The position numbers and the translations under genes are program-made. 64,000 nt of DNA from Agapetus fuscipes. Taxonomy: Eukaryota; Arthropoda; Insecta; Trichoptera; Glossosomatidae. Shown piece by piece: positions 57,801 to 58,937 of the stretch; within the stretch, counting starts at the first letter, position 1, and the number at the start of each line of letters is the position of its first letter. Under the pieces are notes generated by a model. The model did not search any database, was not told the origin of the DNA, and saw only the letters and a program-made list of their open reading frames with translations. The stretch covers positions 16,306,001 to 16,370,000 of the forward strand of contig OX637339.1 in NCBI GenBank assembly GCA_951799405.1, in the 5' to 3' direction.

Positions 57801-57968
57801 ACACCACTGCAATTACCCTATTGACTGTTCTTTATTCTACTATATATTATTATTATTAGTTTACCATTTGGCCGTGGTCTCCAGGTCTATCCGGTGGTAG
57901 GAGGCCGTGAACTGGAACTTGGCCGCCCGCTTGTTGACCCTCTGCAGGCGCTTCCACACGGAGCTCAT
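21764..57968 (-). CDS. EHBP1: EHBP1, EH-domain-binding protein 1 (1067 aa, 21 coding exons)
   Basis: In transcript order the exons are 57865-57968, 57274-57369, 41757-41868, 40940-41059, 40513-40574, 39773-39896, 38700-39268, 37891-38093, 36963-37107, 32360-32639, 31964-32150, 30595-30734, 27766-27948, 26908-26987, 26207-26289, 25251-25334, 24117-24259, 23411-23545, 22775-22860, 22029-22217 and 21764-21842. They sum to 3204 nt, stay in phase and have GT-AG borders. Domains: NT-C2 (aa 1 to about 165), CH (about 352-455) and bMERB (906-1050), with C-terminal CSIQ as a CaaX prenylation box. In characterised animals EHBP1 links Rab8/10-type GTPases (bMERB) and EHD proteins to actin (CH domain) in endocytic recycling and secretion. 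DPF motifs are present but I saw no NPF in the exons read, so EHD binding is uncertain. Intron 2 contains a 12.8-kb Gypsy element. Length is close to insect EHBP1. Confidence 0.93.
22029..22217 (-). CDS. EHBP1: EHBP1 exon 20 (aa 979-1042), bMERB helix
   Basis: Highly charged helix ([20 protein letters not shown], then [20 protein letters not shown]), the second half of the bivalent Mical/EHBP Rab-binding domain. Very GC-rich against AT-rich introns, so the opposite strand is spuriously open in three frames. Confidence 0.9.
22275..22430 (+). repeat. LINE end sharing the SINE2 3' tail
   Basis: A frame reading [18 protein letters not shown], like a LINE ORF2 C-terminus, runs directly into TGAGGTGTGACACACACAAA, which is the SINE2 tail. 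Lies in EHBP1 intron 19. Confidence 0.5.
22775..22860 (-). CDS. EHBP1: EHBP1 exon 19 (aa 951-979), bMERB core
   Basis: Encodes [20 protein letters not shown] then RRQMQLNIL. The [15 protein letters not shown] motif is the most diagnostic part of EHBP/MICAL bMERB domains. Donor CCT/GTAAGT, phase 2. Confidence 0.93.
22910..23201 (-). repeat. SINE1 copy
   Basis: Reverse, from CAACTAAGCTACACATTTAG to the tRNA-like head (CAACTAAGCTATCGATCGGA). EHBP1 intron 18. Confidence 0.75.
23345..23383 (-). pseudogene. Decayed partial duplicate of EHBP1 exon 18
   Basis: CCATCTCACTCAGGATGTAGTTG is shared with exon 18 and the flanking bases match with about three changes (39 bp). On the minus strand it reads [13 protein letters not shown] then a stop, against [16 protein letters not shown] in the real exon. 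Confidence 0.6.
23411..23545 (-). CDS. EHBP1: EHBP1 exon 18 (aa 906-950), bMERB start
   Basis: Acceptor GGTTCCAG. Encodes [20 protein letters not shown] through [16 protein letters not shown], the first long helix of the Rab-binding coiled coil. Phase 0 at both ends. Confidence 0.92.
23700..23946 (-). repeat. SINE1 copy
   Basis: Reverse, lacking the extreme 3' end; head ends CTATCAACCGGACAA. EHBP1 intron 17. Confidence 0.7.
24117..24259 (-). CDS. EHBP1: EHBP1 exon 17 (aa 858-905)
   Basis: Serine-rich linker before b[24 protein letters not shown], then [20 protein letters not shown]. Likely disordered and phosphorylatable. Donor GGG/GTGAGT. Confidence 0.85.
24290..24965. pseudogene. LINE remnants in EHBP1 intron 16
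   Basis: 24297-24527 (+) encodes [20 protein letters not shown] and [10 protein letters not shown], a CR1/L2-like ORF2 C-terminus. 24600-24965 (-) gives a second, stop-broken LINE tail (GRPRE-like block followed by cysteine-rich sequence). Confidence 0.55.
25055..25205. mobile_element. M1 MITE fragment
   Basis: CACATGAATTGACATAGACA, CTGGGTTACTAGGTAAAAGG and the GAGAAAAATGCTC end match the left half of the M1 element at 851-1293. Confidence 0.55.
25251..25334 (-). CDS. EHBP1: EHBP1 exon 16 (aa 830-858)
   Basis: Encodes [20 protein letters not shown] and ENNILNRD. Serine-rich linker. Acceptor TTTGTTGCAG, donor GACG/GTGAGA. Confidence 0.82.
25818..26022. mobile_element. Foldback MITE in EHBP1 intron 15
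   Basis: ATTTTAGTCGTCGGTTGAGC and its imperfect inverse ending GGGAGACTAAAAT enclose a second inverted pair (TTTGTATGAAGAC/GTCTTCATACAAA). Also CCCACGCTTTGACAAA/TTTGTCAAAGCGTGGG. No clear target duplication. Confidence 0.65.
26207..26289 (-). CDS. EHBP1: EHBP1 exon 15 (aa 802-830)
   Basis: Encodes [20 protein letters not shown] and LAEQQMNQ. Acceptor TTATTTTTCAG, donor CAAG/GTTTAA, matching phases. Confidence 0.82.
26500..26815 (+). repeat. R1 retroposon interrupted by a SINE1 piece
   Basis: R1 head (AAGGCTGACCACCATGCTGT) occupies 26500-26562. SINE1 body (GAGTACCAATCCCTCCCCTC to GAAGTTACACTATATG) fills 26563-26738. The R1 tail (ATGCAGCATGACGTGTAAGT to AACTTAGATTATAGAT) resumes to 26815. Confidence 0.55.
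26908..26987 (-). CDS. EHBP1: EHBP1 exon 14 (aa 776-802)
   Basis: Encodes [20 protein letters not shown] then ARAGIT, an Arg/Glu helix related in style to exon 13; this repeated ERAR(K/Q)L pattern is typical of the EHBP1 region before bMERB. Confidence 0.85.
27040..27310 (-). repeat. SINE3 copy
   Basis: Reverse tRNA-derived repeat. The head at the right end (inverse of GGGCCAAGTGGGCTGATCG, B-box GGTTCGATCC) is followed by a body with ACCTGTTTCTGGCCAG and TGACCCTGGTTCAACAGATC when read on the minus strand. Other copies are at 33690 and 61332. Confidence 0.7.
27393..27592. mobile_element. Foldback element FB1, copy 1
   Basis: TTTCCGGGATCTGTTGCCGT and ACGGCAACAGATCCCGGAAA form the outer arms, with TTGCCCATCGTAGACATGGGCAA near the centre. 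A single-stranded tail (CAGCATCATCAGCCGACCGT) follows, as in the copy at 28543. Confidence 0.7.
27766..27948 (-). CDS. EHBP1: EHBP1 exon 13 (aa 715-775)
   Basis: Encodes [20 protein letters not shown] then [20 protein letters not shown] and a polar end. The LxxRHxELKERARxLLE motif is a recognisable EHBP1 signature. Phase 0 at both ends; acceptor AACCAATCAG, donor AAAAG/GTTTGG. Confidence 0.9.
28021..28376 (-). repeat. SINE1 copy, diverged
   Basis: Reverse; 3' end CGCAACTAAGCTGAATAACT, with a 100-bp unmatched stretch in the middle (about 28140-28255), head GGGAATCGAACCCAAGC to GAGTTATTGACAGGGCA. Confidence 0.6.
28413..28533 (-). repeat. SINE1 3' piece joined to R1 5' half
   Basis: CAACTAAACTACACATGTAG (SINE1 end) then TAACTTTTGCTGCCTTACCC (R1). 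The R1 copy resumes after the FB1 element at 28853. Confidence 0.5.
28543..28832. mobile_element. Foldback element FB1, copy 2, inside an R1 copy
   Basis: Outer arms TTTTCCGGGATCTGTTGCCG / CGGCAACAGATCCCGGAAAA; inner arms CTTCAGCGTGAAGTATGATG / CATACTTCACGCTGAAG, for a stem of over 100 bp. Flanked by CAGGGATCACATTG (28522-28535) and CAGGGGTCACATTG (28849-28862), consistent with a duplicated target inside R1. Confidence 0.75.
29098..29560. mobile_element. hAT-like MITE (463 bp) with 8-bp target duplication
   Basis: Ends CAGTGTTTTTTAATC and GATTTAAAAACACTG are inverted repeats. Flanks ATATAGAT (29090-29097) and ATCTAGAT (29561-29568) match at 7 of 8 positions, as expected for hAT transposition. 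The interior has no transposase. Confidence 0.78.
29811..30377 (-). repeat. SINE1 copy with a 240-bp interruption
   Basis: 3' half 29811-30006 (CTACGCGTACAGTGCAACTC to AACCTTGCCGGTA), unrelated AT-rich insert 30008-30245, then head half 30248-30377 (AAATAAACACCAAAACGGGA to ACTGAGGTATCGA). Confidence 0.6.
30595..30734 (-). CDS. EHBP1: EHBP1 exon 12 (aa 668-714)
   Basis: Ser/Thr/Lys-rich linker: [20 protein letters not shown] then [18 protein letters not shown]. Acceptor TTTTTGTAG, donor GCAG/GTGAAT. Confidence 0.82.
30778..30900 (+). repeat. SINE2 5' fragment
   Basis: CATGGTTAACGCGTTATGGA (tRNA-like head) to CTCTTCACTAGGTTGAAAAC. Confidence 0.45.
31006..31600 (-). repeat. Cluster of SINE1, FB1-tail and R1 pieces
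   Basis: 31006-31100 SINE1 3' end; 31185-31290 sequence like the FB1 tail (CATCATCATCTGAAGCCGGC); 31322-31432 R1 reverse; 31433-31600 SINE1 body and head (GGAAATCTAATTATTTCTGA to GGGCTATCGACAGGAC). EHBP1 intron 11. Confidence 0.5.
31640..31935 (+). repeat. SINE2 copy
   Basis: Head with ATAGTTCGAATTCTGACGGA, body CTTTACCAAAGACCGGTCAC and tail CACACAAAAACAGCGCTCAC, ending 28 bp from EHBP1 exon 11. Confidence 0.7.
31964..32150 (-). CDS. EHBP1: EHBP1 exon 11 (aa 606-668)
   Basis: Encodes [20 protein letters not shown] and [20 protein letters not shown]. The DPF followed by acidic residues is a common adaptor-binding style in endocytic proteins. Donor CGAAG/GTAACA, phase 1. Confidence 0.87.
32360..32639 (-). 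CDS. EHBP1: EHBP1 exon 10 (aa 512-605)
   Basis: Ser/Pro-rich linker, then [30 protein letters not shown], a conserved amphipathic segment. Intron 10 is only 209 bp. The + strand is open over 190 codons here but has no motifs. Confidence 0.87.
33088..34164. mobile_element. 1.08-kb TIR element with CGCG subterminal repeats
   Basis: Termini AGGGACTGGAAAAT and ATTTTCCAGTCCCT are inverted repeats. Flanks are both ACCTATAGGT (33078-33087 and 34165-34174), itself a palindrome, so the duplication could be 2-10 bp. Subterminal motifs AAATTCGCGTTATTTTT recur three to four times on the left, and CGCGA/AATTCGCG motifs recur on the right. A SINE3 copy sits inside (33690-33925). It split an R1 copy. No transposase is visible. 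Confidence 0.75.
33690..33925 (-). repeat. SINE3 copy inside the TIR element
   Basis: AAATGGATTTGTGAATAGGA to GTCAAATGACCCAGGTGTGG, with the tRNA-like head shortened. Confidence 0.65.
34165..35080 (+). repeat. R1 copy expanded by a minisatellite
   Basis: R1 head resumes at TTGTTATGAGCCTGACCACC and runs to GCGTGAACTTTTACGAGTCT; the R1 tail (TATAGCTTTGCAACTTAGAT) is at 35037. Between them lies the 16-bp array at 34361-35025. Confidence 0.7.
34361..35025. repeat. 16-bp minisatellite, about 40 units
   Basis: Consensus TTTTGTCACTGTGCTG repeated with substitutions and a few 1-bp indels. Because 16 is not a multiple of 3, long open frames appear in all three + frames (repeating Leu-Phe-Cys-His-Cys). 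They are artefacts of the repeat, not genes. Confidence 0.85.
35095..35345 (+). repeat. R1 retroposon, near full length
   Basis: GGTTGATATGAGGCTGACCA to TTGCATCTTAGATTATAGAT. Confidence 0.7.
35375..35790 (+). repeat. Two tandem 200-bp units
   Basis: Unit 1 (35375-35585) and unit 2 (35586-35790) both run from ATATCTTTGCAACTTAGATT through TACATCCCTAA, GCAATTTTGTTGAAAAT and ATCTATATTT to TTTCCCCGTTAT. Each begins with the R1 tail motif. EHBP1 intron 9. Confidence 0.65.
35791..36740. other. AT-rich intron DNA
   Basis: Poly-A/poly-T runs near 35865-35900 and 36065. No element boundary was recognised, although GTCACTGGCCCCT and GGTCACTAGTGACC near 36555 and 36680 are suggestive of an old repeat. 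Confidence 0.35.
36755..36830 (-). repeat. tRNA-like SINE head fragment
   Basis: On the minus strand: GGTCTGTATTCTAGTGGTTAACGC followed by GATCGAGGGATC, an A-box and weak B-box. It has no body matching SINE1, SINE2 or SINE3. Confidence 0.4.
36963..37107 (-). CDS. EHBP1: EHBP1 exon 9 (aa 464-512)
   Basis: Encodes [20 protein letters not shown] and [20 protein letters not shown]. The SYxIGxFxTD and MRQKR segments directly follow the CH domain in EHBP1 relatives. Donor TCAG/GTAGAC. Confidence 0.88.
37190..37540 (-). pseudogene. CR1/L2-like LINE ORF2 fragment
   Basis: Minus strand: [40 protein letters not shown], then after one stop [12 protein letters not shown] and LRVPRRSN. This is the thumb/C-terminal region of CR1/L2-type ORF2. 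It abuts the third, distal copy of the exon 8 repeat. Confidence 0.65.
37541..38032 (-). repeat. Tandem triplication (3 x 164 bp) of the exon 8 end
   Basis: Units start at 37541, 37705 and 37869. Each holds the last 142 nt of EHBP1 exon 8 plus the 5' splice site and 22 nt of intron. The copies differ at about one or two positions (for example CTCGCAG against CCCGCAG). Only the unit at 37869-38032 is joined to the true exon start. The other two would add an in-frame stop (GYPCL, stop) if read through. Confidence 0.9.
37891..38093 (-). CDS. EHBP1: EHBP1 exon 8 (aa 396-464), CH domain second half
   Basis: Acceptor ATTGTTCCAG. Encodes [20 protein letters not shown], then [12 protein letters not shown] and [20 protein letters not shown]. 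These match the second half of type-2 CH domains (NIxxAFxAxxxLGIPxLLxPxDM). The used donor is probably 37890/37889, but two identical downstream donors exist. Confidence 0.9.
38190..38440 (+). repeat. R1 retroposon, near full length
   Basis: ATAGGTTAGTATGAGACTGA to GCTTTGCAACTTAGATTATA. Confidence 0.7.
38525..38668. mobile_element. M1 MITE fragment
   Basis: CCGCACGTGAATCGAAATAG to GTTTGCTCGCCGAGAAAAAA, matching the M1 left half. Confidence 0.55.
38700..39268 (-). CDS. EHBP1: EHBP1 exon 7 (aa 207-396), linker and CH domain first half
   Basis: Begins [20 protein letters not shown], continues Ser/Thr-rich with a DPF, and from about residue 352 encodes [20 protein letters not shown] then [20 protein letters not shown], the unmistakable start of an actin-binding-type CH domain. 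Largest exon of the gene. Confidence 0.95.
39345..39625 (-). repeat. Two R1 fragments
   Basis: 39345-39415 matches the R1 head in reverse (CATACCAACCTATAAGTCAA) and 39545-39625 the R1 tail region (AGCTGCAAAGATATGTATCA). An AT-rich insert with an AAT microsatellite separates them. Confidence 0.5.
39773..39896 (-). CDS. EHBP1: EHBP1 exon 6 (aa 165-206)
   Basis: Encodes [20 protein letters not shown] and [20 protein letters not shown]. The REGSATDEDMQS boundary motif (exons 5/6) is very strongly conserved in EHBP1. Confidence 0.93.
39897..40512. other. EHBP1 intron 5
   Basis: AT-rich, nothing recognised. Confidence 0.45.
40513..40574 (-). CDS. EHBP1: EHBP1 exon 5 (aa 145-165), end of C2 domain
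   Basis: Encodes [20 protein letters not shown]. Beta-strand pattern closing the NT-C2 domain. Acceptor TTTTTCTAG, donor CCAC/GTGAGT. Confidence 0.92.
40940..41059 (-). CDS. EHBP1: EHBP1 exon 4 (aa 105-144), C2 domain
   Basis: Encodes [20 protein letters not shown] then [13 protein letters not shown]. Phase 0 at both ends; acceptor CATTGCAG, donor CAAG/GTAGGG. Confidence 0.92.
41085..41350 (-). pseudogene. Degenerate LINE 3' end
   Basis: Minus-strand reading gives a stop-broken GRPEM-WM...VEQRRWTGE series like the GRPRKRW...DRxKWR tail of RTE-type LINEs. Confidence 0.35.
41437..41640 (+). repeat. SINE1 copy, internally deleted
   Basis: GGTCCGGTCGGTAGCTCACC head, then CCGGCAAGGTTTTTTATCAT, to CAAGAAGTTGCACTGATGCA. 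Confidence 0.65.
41757..41868 (-). CDS. EHBP1: EHBP1 exon 3 (aa 67-104), C2 domain
   Basis: Encodes [20 protein letters not shown] and [13 protein letters not shown]. Matches the IxWxVPEN..ITVTLFRDP motif area of NT-C2 domains. Upstream intron 2 is 15.4 kb because of the Gypsy insertion. Confidence 0.94.
42003..42212 (+). repeat. R1 copy, 5'-truncated
   Basis: Starts at TCAGGGAAGGACGGCAAGAG, ends TTGCAACTTAGATTAGATTAGATT: a clear (GATTA)n tail. Confidence 0.7.
42410..43090 (+). repeat. Diverged 180-bp tandem units interrupted by R1
   Basis: Three partial units share GGAACTCCT or GGGGGACTCCT, GACAGACATTCATCTGAATG, TAATTTGGACTTC and AAAATTATAATAATTA. The R1 copy at 42682-42908 (reverse, 5'-truncated) lies between CTCGTGAT and ACAATTTGGAC of one unit. 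Confidence 0.6.
43326..43549. mobile_element. Short TIR element with two M1-like half units
   Basis: GGCACAAA at the left and TTTGTGCC at the right. Inside, two direct 85-bp units share CCTTAGCAACCA and TATCAAAATATTTCTTTG, motifs also found in M1. Confidence 0.4.
43592..43775 (-). repeat. SINE1 3' half
   Basis: CAACTAAGCTGCACATGTAG to GTGAAGGCTAAGTTAGCTTT. Confidence 0.6.
44160..44265 (+). repeat. R1 5' fragment, diverged
   Basis: GGTATTAAGCTGGTCATCTT to GGCGGTAAGAGTTGCAAAGC. Confidence 0.45.
44317..44831 (+). repeat. Gypsy 5' LTR
   Basis: Begins TGTTAT and ends TAACA. The first 44 bp are tandemly repeated (44317-44360, 44361-44404). TATAAA at 44626 lies upstream of an ATCATAGCGACTA initiator-like region. 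AATAAA signals near 44742 and 44763 would end transcripts. Confidence 0.95.
44834..44851 (+). other. Primer-binding site, copy 1
   Basis: TGGCGTCAGGTGCGGAAT begins two bases after the LTR. TGG is the complement of a tRNA CCA end. The priming tRNA was not identified. A second copy is at 50327-50344. Confidence 0.7.
45506..46207 (+). CDS. LINE ORF1 protein, N-truncated
   Basis: Gag-like ORF1. The open frame continues upstream to the element edge at 45471, and the first ATG is at 45515. The middle has a coiled-coil-prone [16 protein letters not shown] and the C-terminal half reads [20 protein letters not shown] and [20 protein letters not shown], the RRM-like ORF1 fold common in insect LINEs that binds element RNA. 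No zinc knuckle is present; it may have been lost with the missing N-terminus. It overlaps ORF2 in the -1 frame over 46096-46207. Confidence 0.8.
   Translation: MNTMQLALINGNNSAVKAVKELTSKLLPTTAGLARTMSLIGVLTGKMEGELQTFKSKPISMGESEDSKHNSIFDAISELEERREKSKNVMLMNIPESAATTQVQRLNDDRNTVMNIVSKFDEVKTDCIKVSRVGRVAADKVRPVKVSFADSSEARYVLRNNRLLGDGVRAKADLTLSQREHLRGLWNEVEERRMAGEEELTVKFFDSIPKIVKLRKNLPGESAQLPTIRTSVE
46096..48978 (+). CDS. LINE ORF2: APE endonuclease and reverse transcriptase
   Basis: No early ATG exists. The homologous part starts at [15 protein letters not shown] (about 46180), typical of an APE endonuclease N-terminus, followed by [38 protein letters not shown] and [12 protein letters not shown] blocks: [65 protein letters not shown] and the catalytic FADD (about 48167). 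The C-terminus has IKDLGVLLD and a VPIRNTRNV tail. About 905 codons from 46261 are uninterrupted, so the enzyme could be active. Translation probably depends on -1 frameshifting or reinitiation. Confidence 0.93.
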   Translation, partial: GGADGEIFRFNSKDCKAPKKLTRRIGATAYYQNVRGVNTKLSELSISASLTSYDILFFTETWLNEGVRDGELGFDRYCVYRRDRDRKDSGKSRGGGVMICVAKRFRSCIIKCLNTSLEQIFVKIILPIGILIVACVYIPPGSDSESYSNHCKDMERIRFKYPDAKILVAGDYNLPGAKWCECEANAVIDDECTAEIKNMSSFLGLVQCNLVRNSLNRLLDLIFTDIDGLNVSTAAEIILPADAHHPPLEIDFIVNYERESLPKRITKNFKTCDYDVINNHLNEVDWSFLDTNTDVNEIVSQFYNVINSSVHDFVPIKRPPWGNYPKWFTRELVDKISLKKRLHAQYKATGDPSDYEAFSRVRKECQVLSAALKREFYRNIESQLPGTSVNLYKLAKSLKDDHSDYPKIMYFNDRSANSVSDVVDLFRKYFLSIYEDVLMGVNTPALPLTDRVHIARVIFSVSDVQRGIDSLDTNKSAGPDQLPPVFIKNCSNVMCWILQKIFNKSIESGIFPTAWKSSNIIPIFKKGDKSDVTSYRPICIQSCIPKLFECILLSKIKSDLALVISDQQHGFMQNRSTLTNLLEFHCDIMDAFVTRSQTDCVYTDYSKAFDRVSHTILLAKLLSLGIDGALLAWFSSYLAERELRVCVSGVVSSPFLAKSGVPQGSHLGPILFNIFVNDLLSGFDGVRFVMFADDLKIYRVVNCIGDCEILQRNIDVLYDWCVKNDLTLNIEKCQVMRFHKIKNPTVYPYSIDGTQLMSVAQIKDLGVLLDAGLTFVPHIKATVDRALRTLGFSLRLCEKFYNVHTFIYIFTSLVRPLLEYNSVLWSPHYQVHIRSIEKVQNKLLRFINFKLGIPISDINYNQLRESYKLAPLSARRSAADMVFLYKLINGLTDAPQLLSKINFRVPIRNTRNVDTFDVADCAVNYQYYSPFQQLPREANKLEVDIFSTGFYTFKKKKNSM
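46150..46156 (+). promoter_or_regulatory. -1 ribosomal frameshift heptamer A AAA AAC
   Basis: The ORF1 codons are CGA AAA AAC, so the heptamer is in the exact X XXY YYZ register. A -1 slip enters the ORF2 frame (KKLTRRIG, then [10 protein letters not shown]). It lies 49 nt before the ORF1 stop. Function is inferred. Confidence 0.55.
48979..49552 (+). other. LINE 3' UTR
   Basis: Strongly AT-rich, ends CTTCTTAAATAAATAAATAAA. An A-run lies just before the ORF2 stop. Confidence 0.75.
49595..50314 (+). pseudogene. Gypsy gag, truncated duplicate copy
   Basis: Identical to residues 1-235 of the full gag (51006) except Asp for Glu near the end. It then leaves frame at the duplication junction (50295/50297) and stops after KTIEP. 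It lacks the capsid-like and zinc-knuckle parts, so it would yield only the SAP-like and coiled-coil segment. Confidence 0.88.
50297..51706 (+). repeat. Second unit of a 1.41-kb internal tandem duplication
   Basis: Starts with the last 28 bp of the LTR (AAGACAATTGAACCC to GTAACA, 50297-50324), then PBS, leader and the 5' part of gag, ending at GGGAAGACGTCGTG. The first unit is 44804-50295 minus the LINE. Only about two substitutions separate them. Confidence 0.92.
51006..52361 (+). CDS. Gypsy Gag (451 aa), SAP-like N-terminus, zinc knuckle
   Basis: Residues about 5-40 ([20 protein letters not shown]) match the SAP helix-turn-helix pattern. Residues 75-175 are a coiled coil made of repeated [14 protein letters not shown] units. 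Residues about 215-400 form the retrotransposon Gag/capsid region ([32 protein letters not shown]). A CCHC knuckle [14 protein letters not shown] is at 428-441. Gag packages the RNA in cytoplasmic particles. Start: ATG after a run of A. Pol begins in the -1 frame within the last 50 nt. Confidence 0.93.
   Translation: MATKVNVKDLKVTELKNELLERDLETSGGKAALQARLIEALEQSGEDPAYFVMASGGDRALDELNISINSNLTGLKTEMADNAKTLEEKMADNAKTVKEDLTGLEEKMADNAKTLQENLTDLKVEMAENAKALQEDLANMKEKMNENLTTLKGEMEEKMTALKGEMETRMSNLEVHLRAELADKGQMESTRISPKGLHDETEQGCSTPTRVTRGDDDPSLAKHNLPTFDGKTSWEEYLTLFETAAMMGAWSQQKKASVLSLSLRGDALRVLQAIPLDNRGDFGQLKQRLDMRYGHKCLEQLYKSQLNTRVQKPNESLQEFEMDIARLVRDAYPTASDDICESLAVDKFLNGLREWETQQAVKLAHPKALNEALSQALEFEAVKQSIRGHARVRAVEAEEVKLPTTEELIEKVLERLRPRRRDPRCWNCGQLGHLSTKCPKPQKPRKQAAEN
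52310..55909 (+). CDS. Gypsy Pol: protease, RT, RNase H, integrase
   Basis: Open in the -1 frame from just after TAG at 52307. Aspartic protease [10 protein letters not shown] (52505); RT with [23 protein letters not shown] and YLDD (about 53745); RNase [15 protein letters not shown] (54180) and [10 protein letters not shown]; integrase zinc-binding H-H-C-C (54890-55010), then D at AIDIAGPF, D at HSDQGRN and E at MVERMNR. The C-terminal [14 protein letters not shown] is present. The usual end motif (HYNRLSPY) is found only in another frame at 55879, so this copy has a frame break near 55865-55880. Otherwise uninterrupted. Confidence 0.95.
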   Translation, partial: HQVSQASETQKTGCGKLERVNGKGQPLTHAGEALKSAATVATVRGKASSIFINGIIDGVTRELLVDTGATRTILRRDIVARGKQIAPTKWSLHTATGESAQVYGETIATFQIGSTTFDHRTLVANIEEDVILGMDILDRFGCSLNLKKGSIKIGNEEVILQRRKELAARVILAKNTEVKGRSEMIVSARLDSSSTNDQICMIEPENMDNVNKGVMVARTVIRAKETIPVKIMNVNSYPVKMNEGFVLGRCERITSIVQQMTNMSCEGNKLSTQLEALVHDASQGLTEENKRRVRSLICRYQNIFEDSNGRLGRTKVVRHSIDTGEARPIKQAPRRLPFAKREEADKIIKDMSKDGIIEPSSSPWTSPVVLVKKKDGTTRFCVDYRLLNDVTKKDSYPLPRIDDTLDTLAGCTIFSTLDLKSGYWQVELDAKDKEKTVFSTGSGLWQFTVMPFGLCNAPATFERLMENVLRGLSWETCLVYLDDIIILGKDFNHQLRNLEQVFGRLQDAGLKLNPKKCNLFKKQVNYLGHIVSQRGVEVDPAKIKAVRDWPVLKDKHETRSFLGLCTYYRRFVPRFADIAKPLTKLTEENTRFHWSDSCAQAFEELKGRLTSAPILSYPRKDGKFILDTDASNVGIGGVLSQIQDGHETVLGYFSKVLSKPERNYCVTRRELLAVIKSVEHFRKYLYGRKFTLRTDHAALVWLLKFKNPEGQVARWIERLQEYDYDSEHRPGTLHRNADALSRRPCASDCKHCSKMEDKVAIVQRTTTEDEDWQDEKLAQDQLNDPDLKYVMEWAREGERPTWEKLAPLSPTVKAYWAQWGSIVIEGGFLKRKIEKEDGTLRRKQTLVPRSRVPEILGLLHGGTSGGHLGVKKTLEKVKERFYWINCSEDVKDWCRKCVTCATANGPQRKRRAPMRQYNVGSPFERIAIDIAGPFPTTEKGNKYIMVVMDYFSKWVEAYSIPNQEAVTVTEVLVTEFISRFGVPLELHSDQGRNFEAAIFQQMCERLGIYKTRTTALHPQSDGMVERMNRTVGRYLAKVVSSHQRDWDRHLPLFLLAYRSAVQETTKKTPSSILFGREMRLPCDLKFGCKPGEDLAGEDYVTDLRRRLDDIHDQVRMNIGEASDQMKERYDTRADSMGYKAGDWVWLFDPKRRQGYCPKLQRSWDGPYEILERINDVVYRIKRDQTENQGSCTTIASHHT
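55879..56577 (+). CDS. Macrodomain and CCCH zinc-finger frame downstream of integrase
   Basis: Begins [13 protein letters not shown], the normal end of Gypsy integrase, so it was probably fused to Pol. Residues about 57-186 read [68 protein letters not shown] and [17 protein letters not shown]. That order matches TARG1/OARD1-type macrodomains, which bind or remove ADP-ribose. The lysine and aspartate used by TARG1 are not obvious at the aligned positions, so a binding role is more likely than catalysis. Residues 200-218 form a C-x7-C-x5-C-x3-H finger, an RNA-binding type. The stop is one base before the 3' LTR. No env is present. Confidence 0.75.
   Translation: MHYNRLSPYLGDNDDQPAQKVRQCVASERSPAFETFWENAKAGQKFRHGVTTEVHKDLFEVTRDHTLACSVPEDLDMSRGIARVFRYKFGEPQPSSSPQGRALRLPKGRQQAYCLVVPDSSNLEEDYKALWDGLVELRDYMLEDQQARLAIPKMGGGRANRDWRIIRSMIEAVFSGVGISVMVCCEQAQPRASGEKSVDCHFFLTTGCRRGSACPYLHRVKTVPGRNSLGGG
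56565..56577 (+). other. Polypurine tract region
   Basis: AGGTGGGGGGTAG directly precedes the 3' LTR and would prime plus-strand synthesis. It overlaps the last codons of the macrodomain frame. Confidence 0.6.
56578..57092 (+). repeat. Gypsy 3' LTR
   Basis: Same length as the 5' LTR and the same sequence wherever compared, including the 44-bp tandem repeat and TATAAA at 56887. Followed by the ATAC target duplication. Confidence 0.95.
57274..57369 (-). CDS. EHBP1: EHBP1 exon 2 (aa 35-67), C2 domain
   Basis: Encodes [32 protein letters not shown]. The KLxVVWSRRxRRxxxxPxxWxP motif is diagnostic for EHBP1. The Gypsy 3' LTR ends only 181 bp into the downstream intron. Confidence 0.96.
57435..57605 (+). 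pseudogene. LINE ORF2 tail
   Basis: [20 protein letters not shown] then [13 protein letters not shown], stop: the GRPRLRWxDxVKxD...DW tail of RTE-type LINEs. EHBP1 intron 1. Confidence 0.55.
57865..57968 (-). CDS. EHBP1: EHBP1 exon 1 (aa 1-35), start codon
   Basis: [35 protein letters not shown]. The start is the only ATG in a conserved [20 protein letters not shown] context. Donor AAATG/GTAAAC. Confidence 0.96.
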
Positions 57969-58004
57969 GATGCCAGCAGGGGAAACAGCGGCAGTTCACA
58001 GGCA
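57969..58004 (-). other. EHBP1 5' UTR part and upstream acceptor
   Basis: A pyrimidine-rich tract and CTACTTACAG (AG at 58005-58006) sit 36 nt upstream of the ATG, so the leader is probably spliced from a distal exon. Confidence 0.6.
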
Positions 58005-58210
58005 CTGTAAGTAGGTGGGTGTGTGTGGGGAGGTCACAGGACCTCAGTGAGGGGGAAACATAGCACCTGCAACAAATGGGGATCACAGAATTACAAAATG
58101 ATGAATTTACTCCTATAATATATAATCAAAGTTGCATAGATATATTTTTGACATTGAGGATCCATCTTTTTGAATACGGGTTTGAATTTCAGCAGAGTAC
58201 ACAGAATATA

Positions 58211-58556
58211 CGCAACTAAGCTATACATATAATATAACTTCTTGCAGTGTTATCCCCGAAGGGTTTCGCATGTGGGGAGTGGAACCTATTTATTTTACAG
58301 GTAAGAGGCCAGTCTTGCGCCAACCACTTCAGTTGAAGTTGGGGTTTCATAGCTGCCGAGGGGGTTGGTACTCATTTCTTGTAAAGGATGAGTAAAGCTT
58401 ACTGGTATTTTATTTTGGGAAAAGAAAGCCTTGCTGGTATTTGGGTTTTAAATAAGCGCTGAAACGGGAAATCATTTCTGACACCCTTGGTGGATTTTAA
58501 ACCCAAGTTCACAGGATTAAATGCAAGCACTCTACCACTGAGCTATCGACCGAACT
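58211..58556 (-). repeat. SINE1 copy with an internal duplication
   Basis: From CGCAACTAAGCTATACATAT to CTGAGCTATCGACCGAAC. The GCTTACTGGTATTT segment is repeated as CTTGCTGGTATTT. Confidence 0.7.
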
Positions 58557-58601
58557 AATGTATTATTCATATTTTTAAATACACTCTTTGCTGGGTTGTA
58601 A

Positions 58602-58936
58602 CGCAACTAACGCAACTAAGCTACACATATAGTGTAACTTCTTGCCGCGTTATCCCCGAAGGGGTCGCATGTGGCGAGTTGAACCTATTTATTTTTACAG
58701 GTAAGGGGGCCGGCCTTACGCCAACCACTTCCGTGAAGTGGTGTTTTCCCAGCTCCCGAGAGAGCTGGTACTCATTTCTTGTGAAGGCTGAGTAAACCTT
58801 GCCGGCATTATTATTTTGGGGTTTGAAATAAACACCGAAACGGGAAATCATTTCTGACACCCTCGCGCTCGGTGGGATTCGAACCCGAGCTCACGGCATG
58901 GAATGCAAGCACTCTACCAACTGAGCTATCGACCGG
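58602..58936 (-). repeat. SINE1 copy, near full length
   Basis: Very close to the reference at 17793, in reverse; head ends AACTGAGCTATCGACCGGGT. Inserted about 45 bp from the previous SINE1 copy. Confidence 0.8.
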
Positions 58937-58937
58937 G